Source of the DNA: Notospermus geniculatus
Lineage: Eukaryota; Nemertea; Pilidiophora; Heteronemertea; Lineidae
Direction: 5' to 3'
Length of the DNA stretch: 64,000 nucleotides
NCBI GenBank assembly: GCA_002633025.1
Contig: NMRB01000421.1
Span: 181,135 to 245,134 of the forward strand
The notes below the pieces were generated by a model, which saw nothing but the letters and a program-made list of their open reading frames with translations, was not told where the DNA came from and searched no databases. Positions 45,501 through 55,309 of this stretch are shown here, one piece after another. Position numbers and translations under genes: made by a program. Within the stretch, counting starts at the first letter, position 1; every line of letters begins with the position of its first letter.

Positions 45501-48500
45501 CATTACGAACGTAAGGAGTGGAGTCGAGAGTACACATAACGAGTTAGATATCAATTCAAACTTCGCCTGAATAAAGACGCCTAATTTCAATGTTCAACAT
45601 TTGGCCGCTCATTGAAGTTCAGTACCATTGACATCCATCCTTTGATATGATGTATCATGCTATTAATGCGGGGTGACATGGAAGTAGTATGTTTTTATGA
45701 CGCTTACAAATGAAAATTTTCATTAAATGTGTATACATGCGGCTCTCAGATATGAGTTAGGAAATACTAGAGTATTTAATTTGAATATGCTGCACAATAC
45801 GACGCCTTACTCAATGTAGTTATTGAAAACATATACAAGTTGAGAAAATGATGATAACAATTAGACAGTGTCAATGAAAGTTGGTAAAAAAAAACTCGCA
45901 GTGTTCGTGCTGAGATTTTTTTACGAGAATGGTGTCGAATACTATGTAATCAATAACGGTCTTCGGCAGTTTCATTCCTGCAGGCCGAAGTTGAAAAAAA
46001 AACTGTGGTGCGTATAGGTAGGCCCTATAACCACCAACAGCGTGATTCCAGAAACTCTTTTTGAAAGAGGACCTAAAGGCCCGTCTACACGATCATACAT
46101 TTGTCCATGAACATCATCATACATTTGTATGATGATGTTCATGGACAAATGTATGATCGGTGTGGACCGTTTTCCCAACAAACTTGAATAGCATCCAACA
46201 CATATGGTGATGTTCAAACTTTTAACTGCATTGTGTGTAGACGGAAATCCACAACAAGCTTGGACATCATCATACAAATGTATGACGATGTTTTGAACAA
46301 ATCTATGATCATGTAGACAGGCCTTAAGGCTTCGCGGAGTTGCTGCCACCATTGACGATCATTTCAGTTTTTTTCCCGCAATCAAGTTGAGCATGAAACC
46401 GAGGCTGGTGTCGGCCATGTTGGATCCTGTCGCTGGGTGATCATTATCATAATGATAATTTACACAGTGTCAACTTTCTGACATGTGTGATTACGCCAGG
46501 ATTAATGAGAGTAGACACAGGATTGTGGTGTACTTATAAACAAATTAGGAGTTGTCATTGTAAACATTTAAAAATGACTTCTACTCGATAAATTATAATG
46601 TTCATAACCCTTTTGTAAAATCGCTGATATGTGTTAATCGTATTTGCTGTAGGATTTTCATATTTCGTTCGATTTCTCACTAAGAGAATGAGGTTATGGC
46701 ATGTAATAAGAAATTATAAGACTTAGAATAATATTATATCAGGATGCGATGATGTGACACGCGGTGACGCCCTGCCTGTCAAATTTGTTAGCACTGTCTG
46801 TTCTACAAGGAAATTCTTAATCAATTGTGTTCCTTTCAAAAGCCTTCTACTCAATCAAGTCGTCAATAATCTGTCTAAATATCTCTGGCACCAGTGGTAT
46901 CGCAAACATGTGAGCCATACCTGAAAGTTTGATTTCAGAACCTCAGAGACAAATACAGTCGATGGTGTTATGTAACAACAGTGAATCCTGCAGTGAAAAG
47001 AGGATATGAAATTTCAGCACTAAAGGTGGCCCAGCCTTTGACTTTTTACGCCTTGACTGGCATTTGACTTAAGGCAGAAAGAAATTTATGTGGCATGTCC
47101 TAACAAGCTAGGATTTAAATCAAGAACTCCTAGCTCAATCAGTTAGATTTTTCTTGTTTGAATTTAGATCGTAGTGCAGATGGAAAATACCTCAGAATCC
47201 ATATATTTATCTTGCAAAGTTACAAGAAATCTAATTCTAATGTAAATCCGGCAAAATAGCCAGAGTGTCATCATCTTAGACATGTCAATCAGGAATAGTC
47301 ACGAATTGGTATTAACTTAAGAAGGATGTACCCGACTCAATGACACTTGAATAAGATTAGTCGAAGGAAATTGAGCGTCATTAAAGGATTTAAACTCAAA
47401 ATTTAATTGGAATACGAAGATTTTGTCACCACAGTTTTGGATGATAATGTGAGCCTTTAATTTCCATGGGAAATAGATTGTCTGGGGTATGTGTGGATGT
47501 TGATACCTTTCATCCCGAAAAAAAATTATTGACTCTCGTTTGACTTCCAAAATAGGTGACCTATGGTGATGCATAATAGAGCTAGGGATCTCTTGGTTGA
47601 AGTGGTATCAATTTCTAGCAGTTGTCTATTTTTTTCTTGCTAGAGTGTAAAAAAATGTGAAATGTTGTACAAAGATACATGTACATGTAGTTTTAGTAAA
47701 TATATTACGAGCATTTTCCTTAAACAAAATTGCCATTGCCATAGCCATGGACAGGACTCAAGCATTTTCTTTCTGGCAAGAAAAATATTTTAACTTCTAA
47801 TAAGCGCTCAAAGCTTGCTTCGCGCCAAAAATACATATGTATCAACGTCGGTTTCAGATAAAGCTTGCAGTTGTGCACTGCCGCGACCGTGTACTTGTGC
47901 GTCAACCCAGTCTTTTCTAGGGCTTACCAAAGTGTTGCCTGCTTTTCGGTCTTGGAACTTTCTTCAGACGGACTGCCTTTTTGACGTTCAGGTACAAATA
48001 TAACAAGACATTAACAAAGTACTATTGCGTATTGACAATTGGGAATCTCAAGACCCATGCTCGCGATTTAGCCACATATTGAGCCGTAAATGGGGTCAAT
48101 GATTCGACTGCCTTATTCAAATTTGATGTTTACTGACTCCTCTGCCAACCAATGCCGATTCGCGGAGGACAAATACCATCTAAAATATTGCCCGCACTTC
48201 ACTTACACTGTCTTTGGTCATATATATTTAATATCTTCAATAATTGCCCCCGTTGAGTGGTCATCTGCTTTTATTGCGACCAAAATACCACCCCGAGTTT
48301 CTGAGTCAACACTGACTGGTGGGCCATCAATTACTTCGCAAACAGCACAAGATCTACTGCCCATCTTCCCCCACCGACTTTATGTGGCCAACCCTTGACA
48401 CGACCGCTGTAGCTTCGCCTTTTTAAAACTGTCACATTAGAGCAATCAACAAGAAATTAATATCGTCCGCCAGCGCATTTTAGCCCCTTAGTGTGTTTGC

Positions 48501-49776
48501 AGATTTATTTCCACCACATCAGAGAGGTGGCAACCAATATCAGCGCGAAGTGGTAGTTCATCATTTGATTTCTAACTTGTCAAGATAAGTTATTGGTTAT
48601 GCCTTAGCCAAGGGCCAATATTTGTCCGATCGCGCAAACATATCAGTGAGTGCCTTAACCGGGATGGCGGGTTTAGAAATTAACGCAGCGATATTGCCTA
48701 TTGGACGTTTTTTTCTTGTTGGCGCTCAATGATGTGGCCTTTCATACCGATATTGGGACTGTAGCCCAAGTATCATGGATGGCTCTGACTTGGCATAAAC
48801 TGTCATTGCCACATCAAAAGCTTTACAAACAAGTACCCAACTTAAGCTTCGTGGCTTCAACTGGAGTTCATTTTGCCTGCCCGAGTGGCCATTGTCATCG
48901 CACTATGTCATTCTCATTCAAAAAGCTTTATTGAAGGAATCTTTATGAAAGTGATATCATATGCTGCAAGAATGAAATGACATGATGAAAACATACATGT
49001 ATGAAAAAAGGACTCAAAAGCCAGTGGACTTTCTCAGTGAATGTTTAACTTGACCACCAATGAGAACAAAACACTATGACTTCTAATTTTCTTACTAGGA
49101 AAATTATACAAACGATTTTTTTCAGATCCCAGCAAAGCATACAACAAAATGTATAAAACTTCTAAGATTTCAGGTTACCCAATTAAAAATCAGTTTCCTG
49201 CGGTCTGCAAGGCGACGAAAAGTGTTAGAAATGGGAACTTCACTCCAGAATGCTTTTATTTTTATCAAGTTACTCAATATGCTCTCCTCTCTTCTTTTGC
49301 AGGTGTGGTTCCAAAACAGACGCGCGAAATGGCGTAAGCGGGAGAAAGCCCTCGGCCGCGAGAGCCCTAGCTTCATTCCAAGTGATCACATTCAAGCACT
49401 GCCTGAAATGCCACCGATGATGGCACCGCTACACCTCCCTATGGGTGCCGATCCACTCTGGGCAGCACGTATGCAAAATCTCACCGGACTTAACCCAATG
49501 TTGGCTTTTCAACACAGCGGACTCGGTGGACTCGCCGCGCAGTACTCTCAAGGGAAACTGCCGTTCGGAGGACTAACACTACCAAGCTATTTGCCAACCA
49601 TGTCATGCGCATTTCTGCCAAACGTGCCGACTTCCCTGGCCTCGCGGTCGAGCACCTCACCTTTGAATCTTGCCCAAACTAGATATCCAGGAGAAGGCGG
49701 ACCGTTCGACGTCAGGAAAAGTAGTAGTATAGACACACTTAGACTAAAAAAGCAAAGGAACATTCTGCCACCCTAG
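24390..49776 (+). CDS. hbn: homeobrain-type PRD-class homeobox transcription factor (3 coding exons)
   Basis: Predicted nuclear DNA-binding transcription factor. Join 24390-24552, 29561-29898 (or its duplicate 33964-34301) and 49303-49776: 163+338+474 nt, giving 324 codons plus stop TAG. In order: octapeptide/eh1-like YSIDSILG at residues 26-33 (a Groucho-type repression motif in PRD-class proteins); Ser/Asp/Glu-rich linker at 56-118; homeodomain at 122-181 with R5, F8, L16, F20, W48, F49, Q50, N51 and R53; Pro/Met-rich tail; OAR-like motif ([10 protein letters not shown]) near 307-316. The segments [20 protein letters not shown] and [20 protein letters not shown] match homeobrain rather than Arx, which has YQLEELERAFQ and LDLTEARVQ. 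The intron between homeodomain residues 46 and 47 is the common PRD-like position. Homeobrain acts in anterior brain patterning in insects and is often linked to rx and otp; neither is visible here. The duplicated exon 2 is the main oddity. Confidence 0.93.
24553..29560 (+). other. hbn intron 1
   Basis: A 5,008-bp GT-AG intron (GTAAGT to TTTAG). Apart from the MITE at 28587-28757 and a run of TACATG repeats at 26407-26430, it contains no recognised repeat. ORFs of 126-133 codons on the minus strand (26791-27192 and 27526-27906) have no recognised domain. The last 285 bp belong to duplication 2. Confidence 0.75.
28587..28757. mobile_element. TACGAAAGCCC MITE built from TTCAAAATTCAA palindromes (copy 1)
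   Basis: The ends TACGAAATGCTCATTC and the inverse TACGAAAGCCCAGAATGC enclose repeated CACTTCAAAATTCAAAATTC hairpins. It is the same family as 51863-51983. Confidence 0.75.
29561..29898 (+). CDS. hbn: hbn exon 2, copy A (linker and homeodomain positions 1-46)
   Basis: The acceptor is a T-rich tract ending TTTATTTAG before 29561; the donor is CAG|GTAATT at 29899. It encodes residues 55-167: a Ser/Asp/Glu-rich linker, then basic PRKIRRSR entering the homeodomain at residue 122, and ends after ARVQ. Incoming phase is 1 and outgoing phase is 0. Length is 338 nt, so skipping or doubling this exon shifts the frame. It lies 285 bp inside the 29276-33590 duplicated segment. Confidence 0.92.
30455..30599. 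mobile_element. GGAGGTTTAGAAATC family MITE, locus 2 (and 34865-35013)
   Basis: The right end is the inverse of GGAGTTTAAGAAATCAAACG, with TAACGTTGTCGTAAAGTTAA and its mirror at the left. The extreme left end has decayed. The copy at 34865-35013 is its duplicate. Confidence 0.65.
31556..31800. mobile_element. MULE-like MITE, TAGA/GGTTC family (and 36510-36754)
   Basis: The right end reads TAGATTGGTTCTCG in inverse, and both ends share TCACCGCTAGGG. The flanks GGTTGACTA and TGTTGACTA form a 9-bp duplication with one mismatch. It is present in both copies of duplication 2, so it predates their separation. A 100-codon ORF starting inside it is not a gene. Confidence 0.7.
33591..33676. repeat. 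junction repeat with GTCT microsatellite
   Basis: AGCTCAGCTGACC with its inverse AGGTCAGCGGAGCT is followed by a (GTCT)n tract at about 33645-33671. It lies exactly between the two copies of duplication 2 and could be a short interspersed repeat or a recombination footprint. Confidence 0.7.
33964..34301 (+). CDS. hbn: hbn exon 2, copy B (duplicate homeobox exon)
   Basis: Second copy of exon 2, also 338 nt with identical acceptor and donor sequences and an intact frame. By direct reading it differs from copy A at 9 of 338 bases: 7 synonymous, and 2 changing the linker (Val83 to Leu, Ser85 to Gly). The homeodomain part is unchanged in protein. It could be a mutually exclusive alternative exon, a recent duplicate, or the second allele placed in tandem by the assembler. 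It cannot be spliced together with copy A in frame. Confidence 0.85.
35865..36397. mobile_element. MULE-like element with perfect 9-bp duplication, only in copy B
   Basis: TIR TAGTCTCG, continued imperfectly. Flanks CTTCCCAAA occur at 35856-35864 and 36398-36406; the unoccupied site is at 31444-31452. It is 533 bp with no transposase reading frame. Confidence 0.85.
38567..39186. promoter_or_regulatory. unique intron segment rich in TAAT cores
   Basis: The only part of intron 2 between duplications 2 and 3. From about 38930 to 39180 it holds many homeodomain-type cores (TTGGTAATTG, CCATTAATTC, TCTAATTAATGAATTATT, GCGCTAATATG). It is a candidate enhancer by motif density only. Confidence 0.25.
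39898..41307. other. 1.4-kb stretch absent from copy B of duplication 3
   Basis: In copy B the flanks join as GAGAGTTAATGTATCGG with only TAA-type microhomology and no target duplication, so this is more likely a deletion in B than an insertion in A. It contains an NRF1-type GCGCATGCGCA near 40650 and a YY1-type CAAGATGGCGGC near 40758. The ATGGCGGCGG reading stops after 12 codons, so no gene is called. Confidence 0.6.
41632..41784. mobile_element. GGAGGTTTAGAAATC family MITE, locus 3 (and 44719-44871)
   Basis: Best-preserved member: inverted arms of about 55 bp starting CGGAGGTTTAGAAATCAAAC and running through AACGTTAACGGCAACGTTAT. The duplicate in copy B has a worn right end. Confidence 0.8.
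43001..43254. mobile_element. foldback element with a 70-bp perfect palindrome (and 46074-46327)
   Basis: The outer ends AAGGCCCGTCTACACGATCA and the inverse AAGGCCTGTCTACATGATCA enclose a palindrome at 43017-43086 (34-bp arms, 2-bp centre). The same structure is at 46090-46159. The antisense 126-codon ORF across it is not a gene. Confidence 0.8.
43684..43684. other. single N exactly at the junction of duplication 3
   Basis: The left side ends GATGCGATGATGTGA, which in copy B continues CACGCGGTGACG. The right side restarts at ACAAGACGACAATATCC, the beginning of the duplicated unit. Confidence 0.95.
43685..46756. repeat. segmental duplication 3, copy B
   Basis: Starts immediately after the N and is 1.4 kb shorter than copy A. 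From 46757 onward the sequence is unique, so copy B is the one that connects to downstream DNA. Confidence 0.92.
46757..49302 (+). other. 3' part of hbn intron 2, no other gene seen
   Basis: Unique sequence up to the exon 3 acceptor, with a strong pyrimidine tract (CTCTCCTCTCTTC) just before 49303. Short ORFs (48090-48398 and 48701-48934) have no recognised domain. One TACATGTACATGTA motif lies near 47681. Confidence 0.6.
49303..49776 (+). CDS. hbn: hbn exon 3 (homeodomain positions 47-60, tail, OAR-like motif)
   Basis: A strong pyrimidine tract and CAG precede 49303. The exon opens [15 protein letters not shown], completing helix 3 of the homeodomain, then runs through a Pro/Met/Leu-rich tail ([15 protein letters not shown] near residues 201-215) to an OAR-like end ([14 protein letters not shown]) and stop TAG at 49774-49776. 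It contributes 157 residues. An ATG-initiated reading from 49222 exists, but its extra N-terminal residues are intronic. The last 29 bases of the exon are repeated at 51335 as part of a 3'-flank duplication. Confidence 0.93.
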   Translation: MWFQNRRAKWRKREKALGRESPSFIPSDHIQALPEMPPMMAPLHLPMGADPLWAARMQNLTGLNPMLAFQHSGLGGLAAQYSQGKLPFGGLTLPSYLPTMSCAFLPNVPTSLASRSSTSPLNLAQTRYPGEGGPFDVRKSSSIDTLRLKKQRNILPP

Positions 49777-51334
49777 AGCAAAGACTGTTACCAAATGTAA
49801 AACCGGAGATCAAATCATGAACTTCTTATGTGTACTAAGTAAAATGACACTTGTAAATTCGCACGATATCAATGGACACGAAGTGATTTTCTGAGAAGCT
49901 AGTCAAATTCAAATACCGGGGTATCGTTATGATGAAAATGAAGGCAATTTCTGTGACGCCATTTCTGTAGGCTCCGTTTTGAGTGTTTCGTCATCACAAA
50001 TGGGGTATTCGTAACAATGGCGTCAAGGGAACTTGCATTTTGTTCGGTTAACTGTTCTTCACATATCAATGTACTACGGTTTATTTAGGAGTATTTTTTA
50101 AGTTCTCGGAACATGTGCATGCAAATTCGTTGGTACTAATCATTGGCAGGGATAATGTTGAAAAAAATGGATTTTCTTTCAATCCAAACGGTACTTTTCG
50201 TATCTAAAAATTGTGCAATTCATGTCAATGACGTCATTGTTGGGCAGGAATCGCTAAGAGACATGTTCAGAAATTTTCAGTGGTGCAGAGATACGTAGAT
50301 TCTCTGGCATTTTACGAGGATAACCCTTGACGAAGAGTTGGCACTTCCTCGTAGGACTTTGTTTGGTAGCCAGGGTTTGTCCACCAACACCGAGTGCTAC
50401 ACTCCTGTCTAAACTGAAACGTTTCTTACTCTGGTGGCAACGTTGATTTTACATACCGACTGTTCAGGAGTCTGGTATATCACCTTCAGCCTTCTATCTA
50501 TAATATAGATACATTGTACAATGTCATTGTTCACGTCGTTGCAATATTATTTCTTTGGGTGAATCGCACTACTGTCTTCAATTCAAATTGGTTACGAACT
50601 TAAAGTATGTATACCCATTTTCAACCAATACTAAGCCTGTAAATAAAGATAAATTATTTGAAAGTGAAATTTTGCTTGCCTTTGTTTCTCGATATGCTGA
50701 AGCAAACAGACTGGTAGATTTGATCTCCACATGTACAACGTGTACCCGGGCCTGTACCTGCAGTATTGTGGACGTCAATGCTACATACATGTACATGTAT
50801 GTACATGTAGTTCAGAATGTTGACGTTGCTAACGAGCATGACGCTGATTTGTAGATCTCAGAGAGGTGGTCGTATCAATGGTTAGGGTCAGTGCAGTGTC
50901 CAATGGTGAAGCCAGGTGTATTGCAAATACTATTGCCGGCCTGATGATCAACATGCAGCGTACTGTGCATTACCAACAGATCGCAGAGCAGCTCCTGTGG
51001 ACCATGTACTTCTCATCAACCTACCCATGTTTAGGATTATTTTGTCACGGGATTAAGGATCTTTGTCTCTGTAGATTTCAACTCAGTCAAACGAATTGGT
51101 TCCTCATAATCCGTCAATGTATTGTTGGCGGAGGAGGCCTCCATTTCCACCATCCTACGACACCGGAGTTTGGGACTCCCATCAACTCTACCCACGTTGG
51201 AACTTCTGTTCTGCTGACCAATCCTGCCCATGTTGGATCTTCTGACCAATGCTAGCCATGTAGGATCTTCTGACCAATGCCATCCATGTTGGATCTTCGG
51301 ACGCTACCCATGTTTGGCTCGTCTTACCAATGCT
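49748..51334. repeat. segmental duplication 4, copy A (hbn 3' end and flank)
   Basis: Starts within the last ten codons of hbn and includes the stop codon, the probable 3' UTR and the beginning of a minisatellite. It is followed without a gap by copy B. Confidence 0.9.
50642..50647 (+). terminator. candidate hbn polyadenylation signal AATAAA
   Basis: AATAAA lies 866 bp past the hbn stop codon; an equivalent one lies in the duplicate 3' flank at 52355-52360. It is only a hexamer match and the actual 3' end is unknown. Confidence 0.25.
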
Positions 51335-52980
51335 AAAAGCAAAGGAACATTCTGCCACCCTAGAGCAAAGACTGTTACCAAATGTAAAACCGGAGATCAA
51401 ATCATGAACTTCTTATGTGTACTAAGTACAATGACACTTGTAAATTCGCACGATATCAATGGACACGAAGTGATTTTCTGAGAAGCTAGTCAAATTCAAA
51501 TATCGTTATGATGAAAATGAAGGCAATTTCTGCGACGTCATTTCTGTAGGCTCCGTTTTGAGTGTTTCGTCATCACAAATGGGGTATTCGTAACAATGGC
51601 GTCAAGGGAACTTGCATTTTGTTCGGTTAACTGTTCTTCACATATCAATGTACTACGGTTTATTTAGGAGTATTTTTTAAGTTCTCGGAACATGTGCATG
51701 CAAATTTATTGGTACTGATCATTGGCAGGGATAATGTTGAAAAAATTGGATTCTCTTTCAATTCAAAAGGTACATGTACTCGTATCTAAAAATTGTGCAG
51801 TTCCTGACAATGACGTCATATGATGCAATTGTTGGGCTGGAATCACCGAGAGACGTGTTCAGTACGAAAGCCCAGAATGCTCATTCAAAATTCAATATTG
51901 AATTTTGAAGTGAGAAAATTGCCACTTCAAAATTCAGATTTCAATATTGAATTTTGAACGAGCATTCTGGGCTTTCGTAAGTAGTTCAGAAAGTTTCAGT
52001 GGTGCAGAGATAAGTTCTTTTGGCATTTACCAGGATAACCCTTGACGAAGAGTTGGTACTTCCTCGTAGGACTTTGTTTGGTAGCAGGGTTTGTCCAACA
52101 CCGAGTGCTACACTCCTGTCTAAACTGAAACGTTTCTTACTCTGGTGGCAACGTTGATTTTACATATACCGACTGTTCAGGAGTCTGGTATATCACCTTC
52201 AGCCTTCTATCTAACATATAGATACATTGTACAATGTCATTGTTCACGTCGTTGCAATATTATTCCTTTGGGTGAATCGCACTACTGTCTTCAATTCAAA
52301 TTGGTTACGAACTTAAAGTATGTATATCCATTTTCAACCAATACTAAGCCTGTAAATAAAGATAAATTATTTGAAAGTGAAACTTTGCTTGCCTTTGTTT
52401 CTCGATATGCTGACGCAAACAGACTGGTAGATTTGATCTGCACATGTACAACCTGTACCTGCAGTATTGTGGACGTCAATTCTACATACATGTACATGTA
52501 CATGTAGTTCAGAATGTTGACGTTGCTAACGAGCATGACGCTGATTTGTAGAACTCAGAGAGGTTGGTATAGACGTATCAATGGTTAGGGTCAGTGCAGT
52601 ATCCAATGGTGAAACCAGGTGTATTGCAAATACTACTGCCGGCCAGTGCAGATCAACATGCAGCGTAGGCCTACTGTACTTCACCAACAGATCGCAGAGC
52701 AGCTCCTGTGGACCATTATACATGTACTTCTCATCAACCTACCCATGTTTAGGATTCTTTTGTCACGGGATTAAGGATCTTTGTCTCTGTAGATTTCAAC
52801 TCAGTCAAATGAATTGGTTCCTCATAATTCAATGTATTGTTGGCGGAGGAGGCCTCCATTTCCATCATCCTACGACACCGGAGTTTGGGACTCCCATCAA
52901 CTCTACCCACGTTGGAACTTCTGTTCTGCTGACCAATCCTGCCCATGTTGGATCTTCTGACCAATGTTACCCATGTTGGA
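51335..52980. repeat. segmental duplication 4, copy B
   Basis: Offset 1,587 bp from copy A at its start. It repeats AAAAGCAAAGGAACATTC and the hbn stop but has no upstream exon, so the repeated codons are not coding here. It carries an extra MITE at 51863-51983. Confidence 0.9.
51863..51983. mobile_element. TACGAAAGCCC MITE (copy 2), only in duplication 4 copy B
   Basis: The ends TACGAAAGCCCAGAATGC are a perfect inverse pair enclosing TTCAAAATTCAATATTGAAT-type palindromes. GTTCAG flanks both sides (with 4 extra bases at the right). The corresponding site at about 50267 is empty. Confidence 0.8.
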
Positions 52981-53420
52981 TCTTCTGACCAATCCTATGT
53001 TGGATCTTCGGACCAATGCCATCCATGTTTGGATCTTCTTACCAATGCTACCCATGTTGGAGTTTTTTACCAATCCTCCACATATGTTGGATCTTCTTAC
53101 CAATCCTTCCCATGTTGGATCTTCGGACCAATGCTACCCAAGTTTGGATCGTCTTACCAATGCTACCCGTTGGATTTTGTTACCAATCCTCCACAGGTTG
53201 GGTCTTCTGACCAATCCTTTATTATATAATGTTGGATCTTCGGACCAATGCTACCCATGTTGGATTTTTTGACCAATCCTCCACATGTTGGATCTTCTGA
53301 CCAATCCTACCCATGTTAGAACTTCTGACCAATCCTACCCATGTTGGAACTTCTAATACTTCTGACCAATCCTACCGTGTTTGGATCTACTGATACTTCT
53401 TATCAGTTCTTCATGTTTTT
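52895..53420. repeat. 28-bp minisatellite, about 16 units
   Basis: Unit like TGTTGGATCTTCTGACCAAT plus CCTACCCA, with variants. A shorter version (five or six units) ends copy A of duplication 4 at about 51190-51334. The unit is not a multiple of three, so the open frames through it are chance. No gene. Confidence 0.85.
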
Positions 53421-54052
53421 CTGGTCTCCTTCCTTCCCCCACACTGACACGAGCTTCATACAATAACACATTAAAATACCAACCCAATTAGTTTTAAGGG
53501 ATCAGAGTTCTAGAAAAACTCTGCGCGATTACATGAGGATTACATGAGTCATTATCAAAAGAGGTAGACCACACCTCAACCGGACAAAACTTAAAACATC
53601 TCAACTGTGCATCATTTTTCAAGTGGGATTCCCAGGTGTGGCTGAAGAGGTCACACTTGTCATTCCAGCTCATTCTCAAGGGGAGCCCTTCTTTCCTGTC
53701 GGTAGGGGTCCCGATATGTGGAATTTTTCAGTTAAGTTAGAGGGTGACCATATTTTTAACAAAAGCATTTTTTACATGTAAGGGCTTTTGGTTCCTTTCC
53801 ATTTCCTTTGAACCCTTCCCAGGTCTCATTTCAATGGTGGTCTTACGGAATCTCAGCACTTTATTCGAAACAGTCATGACATGAAGACACTTTCAAATAA
53901 GCATCCCGTTCTCTTTTGTGGAATCGTCAATACGACTGACTGTAACAAAGCCGAACGAGGTCATGGTGAAATTTTGCAGCTTTTCACGCGAAGAGCACCA
54001 CCAACGTGTTCGGATCTGCTGGTTCAGCGGAATATGGCCTTCACAGGCCATA
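53421..54052. other. no gene seen
   Basis: Unique sequence. Short ORFs at 53494-53679 and 53881-54180 show no recognisable domain. Confidence 0.5.
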
Positions 54053-54650
54053 ACAGGCACAGATTCCGTTTCCACAGTCTAAAATCCTGTCTTGCCAATG
54101 CCCACAGCAAGAGCAATGAAGATCGCGGTATGTCGGGTACACCGAGGGACCTTTTTGGTTTGCCAGTGTTGCACAACTAATTGTCAAAGAAGGTTAAAGC
54201 GTTTCTACTCATTCACACTTAATTTGGCAGCTGCCATTGACTGATGAGTCTATCAATGTGTGTAAATTGGTCAAATGTGCCACCGCTGCGAGGTATTGTA
54301 CCCAAACTTTGGCGAGAAAGGTTCCTAATCATCGTAGGCTCTTTAACTCAGCGCGACGACCACTGCGCGCACTTAATTAGGATCGAGGGTGTTACGCGGT
54401 CCGCATGCCCCATGTCACTGGGCCCAAGAAAGGACAAAGACCGTCACGCTAATTATCATCCTTAACCTCTTAAATACCCTTCTATGAATATGGGGCCCTA
54501 ATCCAAAACACCCTAAATGGTTATCTAACATGAATGTCAACCGATGGCCACCCATGATCATCCTTATTTTGGTACTATAATCATCGTTTTCGCACAACAA
54601 AGCTAAAATTGCTAAATACTGTTGGCTGTCCATCGGTCTTTAATTAGGGT
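54053..54650. repeat. segmental duplication 5, copy A
   Basis: Direct copy of 54704-55309 with a handful of substitutions and one 14-bp-scale indel near its start. The 53-bp spacer contains a C-run (CCCCCCCCCC near 54670). The open frames of 72-73 codons repeated in both copies have no recognised domain. Confidence 0.88.
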
Positions 54651-54703
54651 ATTCGCCCTCAAGGTTGCCCCCCCCCCATTTCTAAACCCTGGATCTGGCC
54701 CTG

Positions 54704-55309
54704 ACAGGCACAGATTCCGTTTCCACAGTCTAAATCCTATCTCCCCAGTCTTGCCAATGCCCACAGCGAGAGCAATGAAGATCGCGGTATGTCGGGTACA
54801 CCGAGGGACCTTTTTGGTTTGCCAGTGTTGCACAACTAATTGTCAAAGAAGGTTAAAGCGTTTCTACTCATTCACACTTAATTTGGCAGCTGCCATTGAC
54901 TGATGAGCCTATCAATGTGTGTAAATTGGTCAAATGTGCCACCGCTGCGAGGTATTGTACCCAAACTTTGGCGAGAAAGGTTCCTAATCATCGTAGGCTC
55001 TTTAACTCAGCGCGACGACCACTGCGCGCACTTAATTAGGATCGAGGGTGTTACGCGGTCCGCATGCCCCATGTCACAGGGCCCAAGAAGGGACAAAGAC
55101 CGTCACGCTAATTATCATCCTTAACCTCTTAAATACCCTTCTATGAATATGGGGCCCTAATCCAAAACACCCTAAATGGTTATCTAACATGAATGTCAAC
55201 CGATGGCCACCCATGAACATCCTTATTTTGGTACTATAATCATCGTTTTCGCACAACAAAGCTAAAATTGCTAAATACTGTTGGCTGTCCATCGGTCTTT
55301 AATTAGGGT
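54704..55309. repeat. segmental duplication 5, copy B
   Basis: See copy A. It starts at ACAGGCACAGATTCC and ends at AATTAGGGT, after which GGTATAACAATG is unique. Confidence 0.88.

Noticed and set aside
49222-49302. Alternative hbn start giving a 184-codon protein with only part of a homeodomain
   Set aside because: The region is intronic, with a strong acceptor at 49302/49303; the protein would lack helices 1 and 2.
49303-49776. Identification as Arx
   Set aside because: An OAR-like end and Q50 homeodomain also fit Arx, but the helix 1 sequence [14 protein letters not shown] and LDLSEARVQ match homeobrain, and the tail lacks the Arx poly-Ala and its OAR context.
52945-53272. Repeat proteins of about 100 codons with TNxxHVGSSDQ motifs
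   Set aside because: They are read from a 28-bp minisatellite; the unit is not a multiple of three and several frames are open by chance.
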